Made by a program: the position numbers and the translations under genes. From Paraclostridium ghonii (lineage in GTDB: Bacteria > Bacillota > Clostridia > Peptostreptococcales > Peptostreptococcaceae), in the NCBI RefSeq assembly GCF_023653455.1, contig NZ_JAKEDR010000073.1:1-15441 (forward strand): a stretch of 15,441 nt of DNA. The letters run 5' to 3'. The notes under the pieces are model-generated. The model was not told the DNA's origin, did no database searches, and worked only from the letters and a program-made list of their open reading frames with translations. Below are positions 14,450 to 15,441 of this stretch, piece after piece (position 1 is the first letter of the stretch; each line of letters begins with the position of its first letter).

Positions 14450-15310
14450 TTTATTTTCTAATATTTTTAAATCAGTATTATTAGATGATTTCTTTTTTGT
14501 AAGGTGATCTAAACTTTTTACTGTATAACCTTCTTGTTCCCAATGAGTTAAAACATCATCTAATATATCTGCATTCGTTTTTGAGTTAGGATGAAGAAGT
14601 AATATAGCACCAGGATGTGTTCTAGTGAAAATTTTCTGTTTAGCTTCTTCATGACTAGGTTGCTTATTTTCATACCAATCCACATAAGCAAAACTCCAAA
14701 ATATAGTGTCATATCCTAACTCCTGCGTATATTCAAGTGATTTTTCACTAAACTTACCCATAGGAGGTCTAAAGTATTTAGGCATACTTTTGCCAGTTAT
14801 TTCTTTGTATCTATTTTCTACAGTAACAATTTCTTCTTTAAACTTATCAAAATCAGTTATACTAGCCATAGAAGGATGCGATTTTGAATGATTACAGACT
14901 AAATGTCCTTCTTGGGTCATTCTTTTTACCATTTCAGGATTTGATTTTAAATAATGATCTACTACAAAGAATGCAGCAGGTGCATTATGTTTTTTTAAAG
15001 TATCTAATATTTTTTCAGTATTTCCACTTTCATATCCAGCATCAAAAGTCAAATATAATACCTTTTCAGCAGTATTTCCAACATAATATGCATTATATTT
15101 TTTGAAAAATGAAGCCTCCTTAATAGGTGTAGGTTGCTTTCCATCATTTCTTGGATTAAAATACCAACTATATTCCTTAGTTGTTTGGTCTGTATTTAAT
15201 ATTTGAGTTTTAATTTTATCAAATAAATCAAACTTACCACCTACTAAAAAAGCTGAAATTATAAAAAATGCAATTATAAAAAAAGAGTTTCTTTTTTTTT
15301 GATTATTCAT
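14447..15310 (-). CDS. pdaA: PdaA-like polysaccharide deacetylase (muramic delta-lactam synthesis)
   Basis: A 287-residue carbohydrate esterase 4 protein with an N-terminal signal or anchor helix (about 9-24). The segment YSWYFNPRNDGKQP (47-60) is typical of PdaA. The CE4 motifs are LTFDAGYE (D90), NHSKSHPSM (zinc ligands H141 and H145), FRPPMGKFSEKSL (R181) and FWSFAYVDW, then LLLHPNSKTN (H240). PdaA removes N-acetyl groups from muramic acid in spore cortex, leading to muramic delta-lactam, which is needed for germination. The second acidic residue of the TFDDG motif, Asn in Bacillus PdaA, is Ala91 here. The ATG at 15308-15310 (complement) has AGAGGTGAT in front. Absence of other operon genes suggests single transcription, probably by a forespore sigma factor, though no clear box was found. 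Identification as PdaA rather than another CE4 enzyme is likely but not certain. Confidence 0.85.
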   Translation of the reverse strand: MNNQKKRNSFFIIAFFIISAFLVGGKFDLFDKIKTQILNTDQTTKEYSWYFNPRNDGKQPTPIKEASFFKKYNAYYVGNTAEKVLYLTFDAGYESGNTEKILDTLKKHNAPAAFFVVDHYLKSNPEMVKRMTQEGHLVCNHSKSHPSMASITDFDKFKEEIVTVENRYKEITGKSMPKYFRPPMGKFSEKSLEYTQELGYDTIFWSFAYVDWYENKQPSHEEAKQKIFTRTHPGAILLLHPNSKTNADILDDVLTHWEQEGYTVKSLDHLTKKKSSNNTDLKILENK

Positions 15311-15380
15311 TTTATCACCTCTATAAATTCAACGTTAAATATATTTTTTACATATTATCTAAATATAATCTATGAAAAAA

Positions 15381-15422
15381 TAGGATAAATATATTAAGAT
15401 TTAGGAAATAATATATTAAGAT
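15381..15422. repeat. Tandem pair of about 20-base direct repeats
   Basis: TAGGATAAATATATTAAGAT (15381-15400) is followed one base later by TAGGAAATAATATATTAAGA (15402-15421) and a closing T (15422). They share TAGGA and ATATATTAAGAT and differ by a small insertion. They lie between the deacetylase gene and a probable gene to the right, so they could be paired binding sites in a divergent promoter region. Confidence 0.45.
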
Positions 15423-15431
15423 ATGGAATTC

Positions 15432-15438
15432 AAAGGAG
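15432..15438 (+). promoter_or_regulatory. Ribosome binding site of a gene starting beyond the right edge
   Basis: AAAGGAG at 15432-15438 is a good Shine-Dalgarno, and the window ends three bases later, so the start codon would be just outside. This gene would be divergent from the pdaA-like gene. Confidence 0.5.
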
Positions 15439-15441
15439 ATA

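Noticed and set aside
1..15441. CRISPR array, insertion sequence or prophage genes
   Set aside because: No regularly spaced repeats, transposase, integrase or phage proteins were seen; the palindromes are single-copy terminators.

Overview
The window is about 15.4 kb of very AT-rich DNA with low-GC Firmicutes features: strong AGGAGG/GGTGAT ribosome binding sites, heavy use of ATA/AGA/TTA codons, and sporulation-type genes. The gene set (lysine fermentation to acetate/butyrate/ammonia, a SpoIVB-like S55 protease, a PdaA-like deacetylase) points to an anaerobic, spore-forming, amino-acid-fermenting member of the Clostridia. A Peptostreptococcaceae-like organism is my guess; the species cannot be fixed from the sequence.

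Bases 1-8410 form a same-strand lysine fermentation cluster: atoD (5' end outside the window), atoA, kdd, kamA, kamB, kamC, kamD, kamE. KamA makes L-beta-lysine, KamDE (adenosylcobalamin and PLP) makes 3,5-diaminohexanoate, Kdd oxidises it, and AtoDA exchanges CoA between butyryl-CoA and acetoacetate. The cleavage enzyme (kce) and the ammonia lyase (kal) of the pathway are not in the window and are probably to the left. KamB and the MutS-like ATPase KamC are the reactivation partners of the aminomutase. KamC appears to start at an ATT codon with a very good ribosome binding site, 33 codons upstream of the first conventional start codon (TTG). A strong hairpin separates kamA from kamB.

Bases 8411-10250 hold an NhaC-family transporter, probably the lysine transporter of the pathway, behind a 226-base leader with two inverted repeats and in front of a clear terminator. 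Bases 10318-11064 hold a stand-alone Dph6/MJ0570-type ATP pyrophosphatase with its own promoter and terminator.

Bases 11065-11331 are the most unusual part. A long imperfect inverted repeat overlapping a TATAAT box is followed by a segment of about 77 bases that is near 50% G+C. That segment can fold into a pseudoknot and ends in a U-run, and a second long imperfect inverted repeat follows. I read it as a small structured RNA of unassigned class, lying upstream of a SpoIVB-like protease gene.

Bases 11332-15310 hold two convergent gene pairs: S55 protease versus a secreted PHP-domain protein, and a hypothetical protein versus the PdaA-like deacetylase. Each pair is closed by a near-perfect palindrome that contains both stop codons and probably terminates both transcripts. 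The right edge carries a tandem repeat and a ribosome binding site for a gene starting just outside the window.
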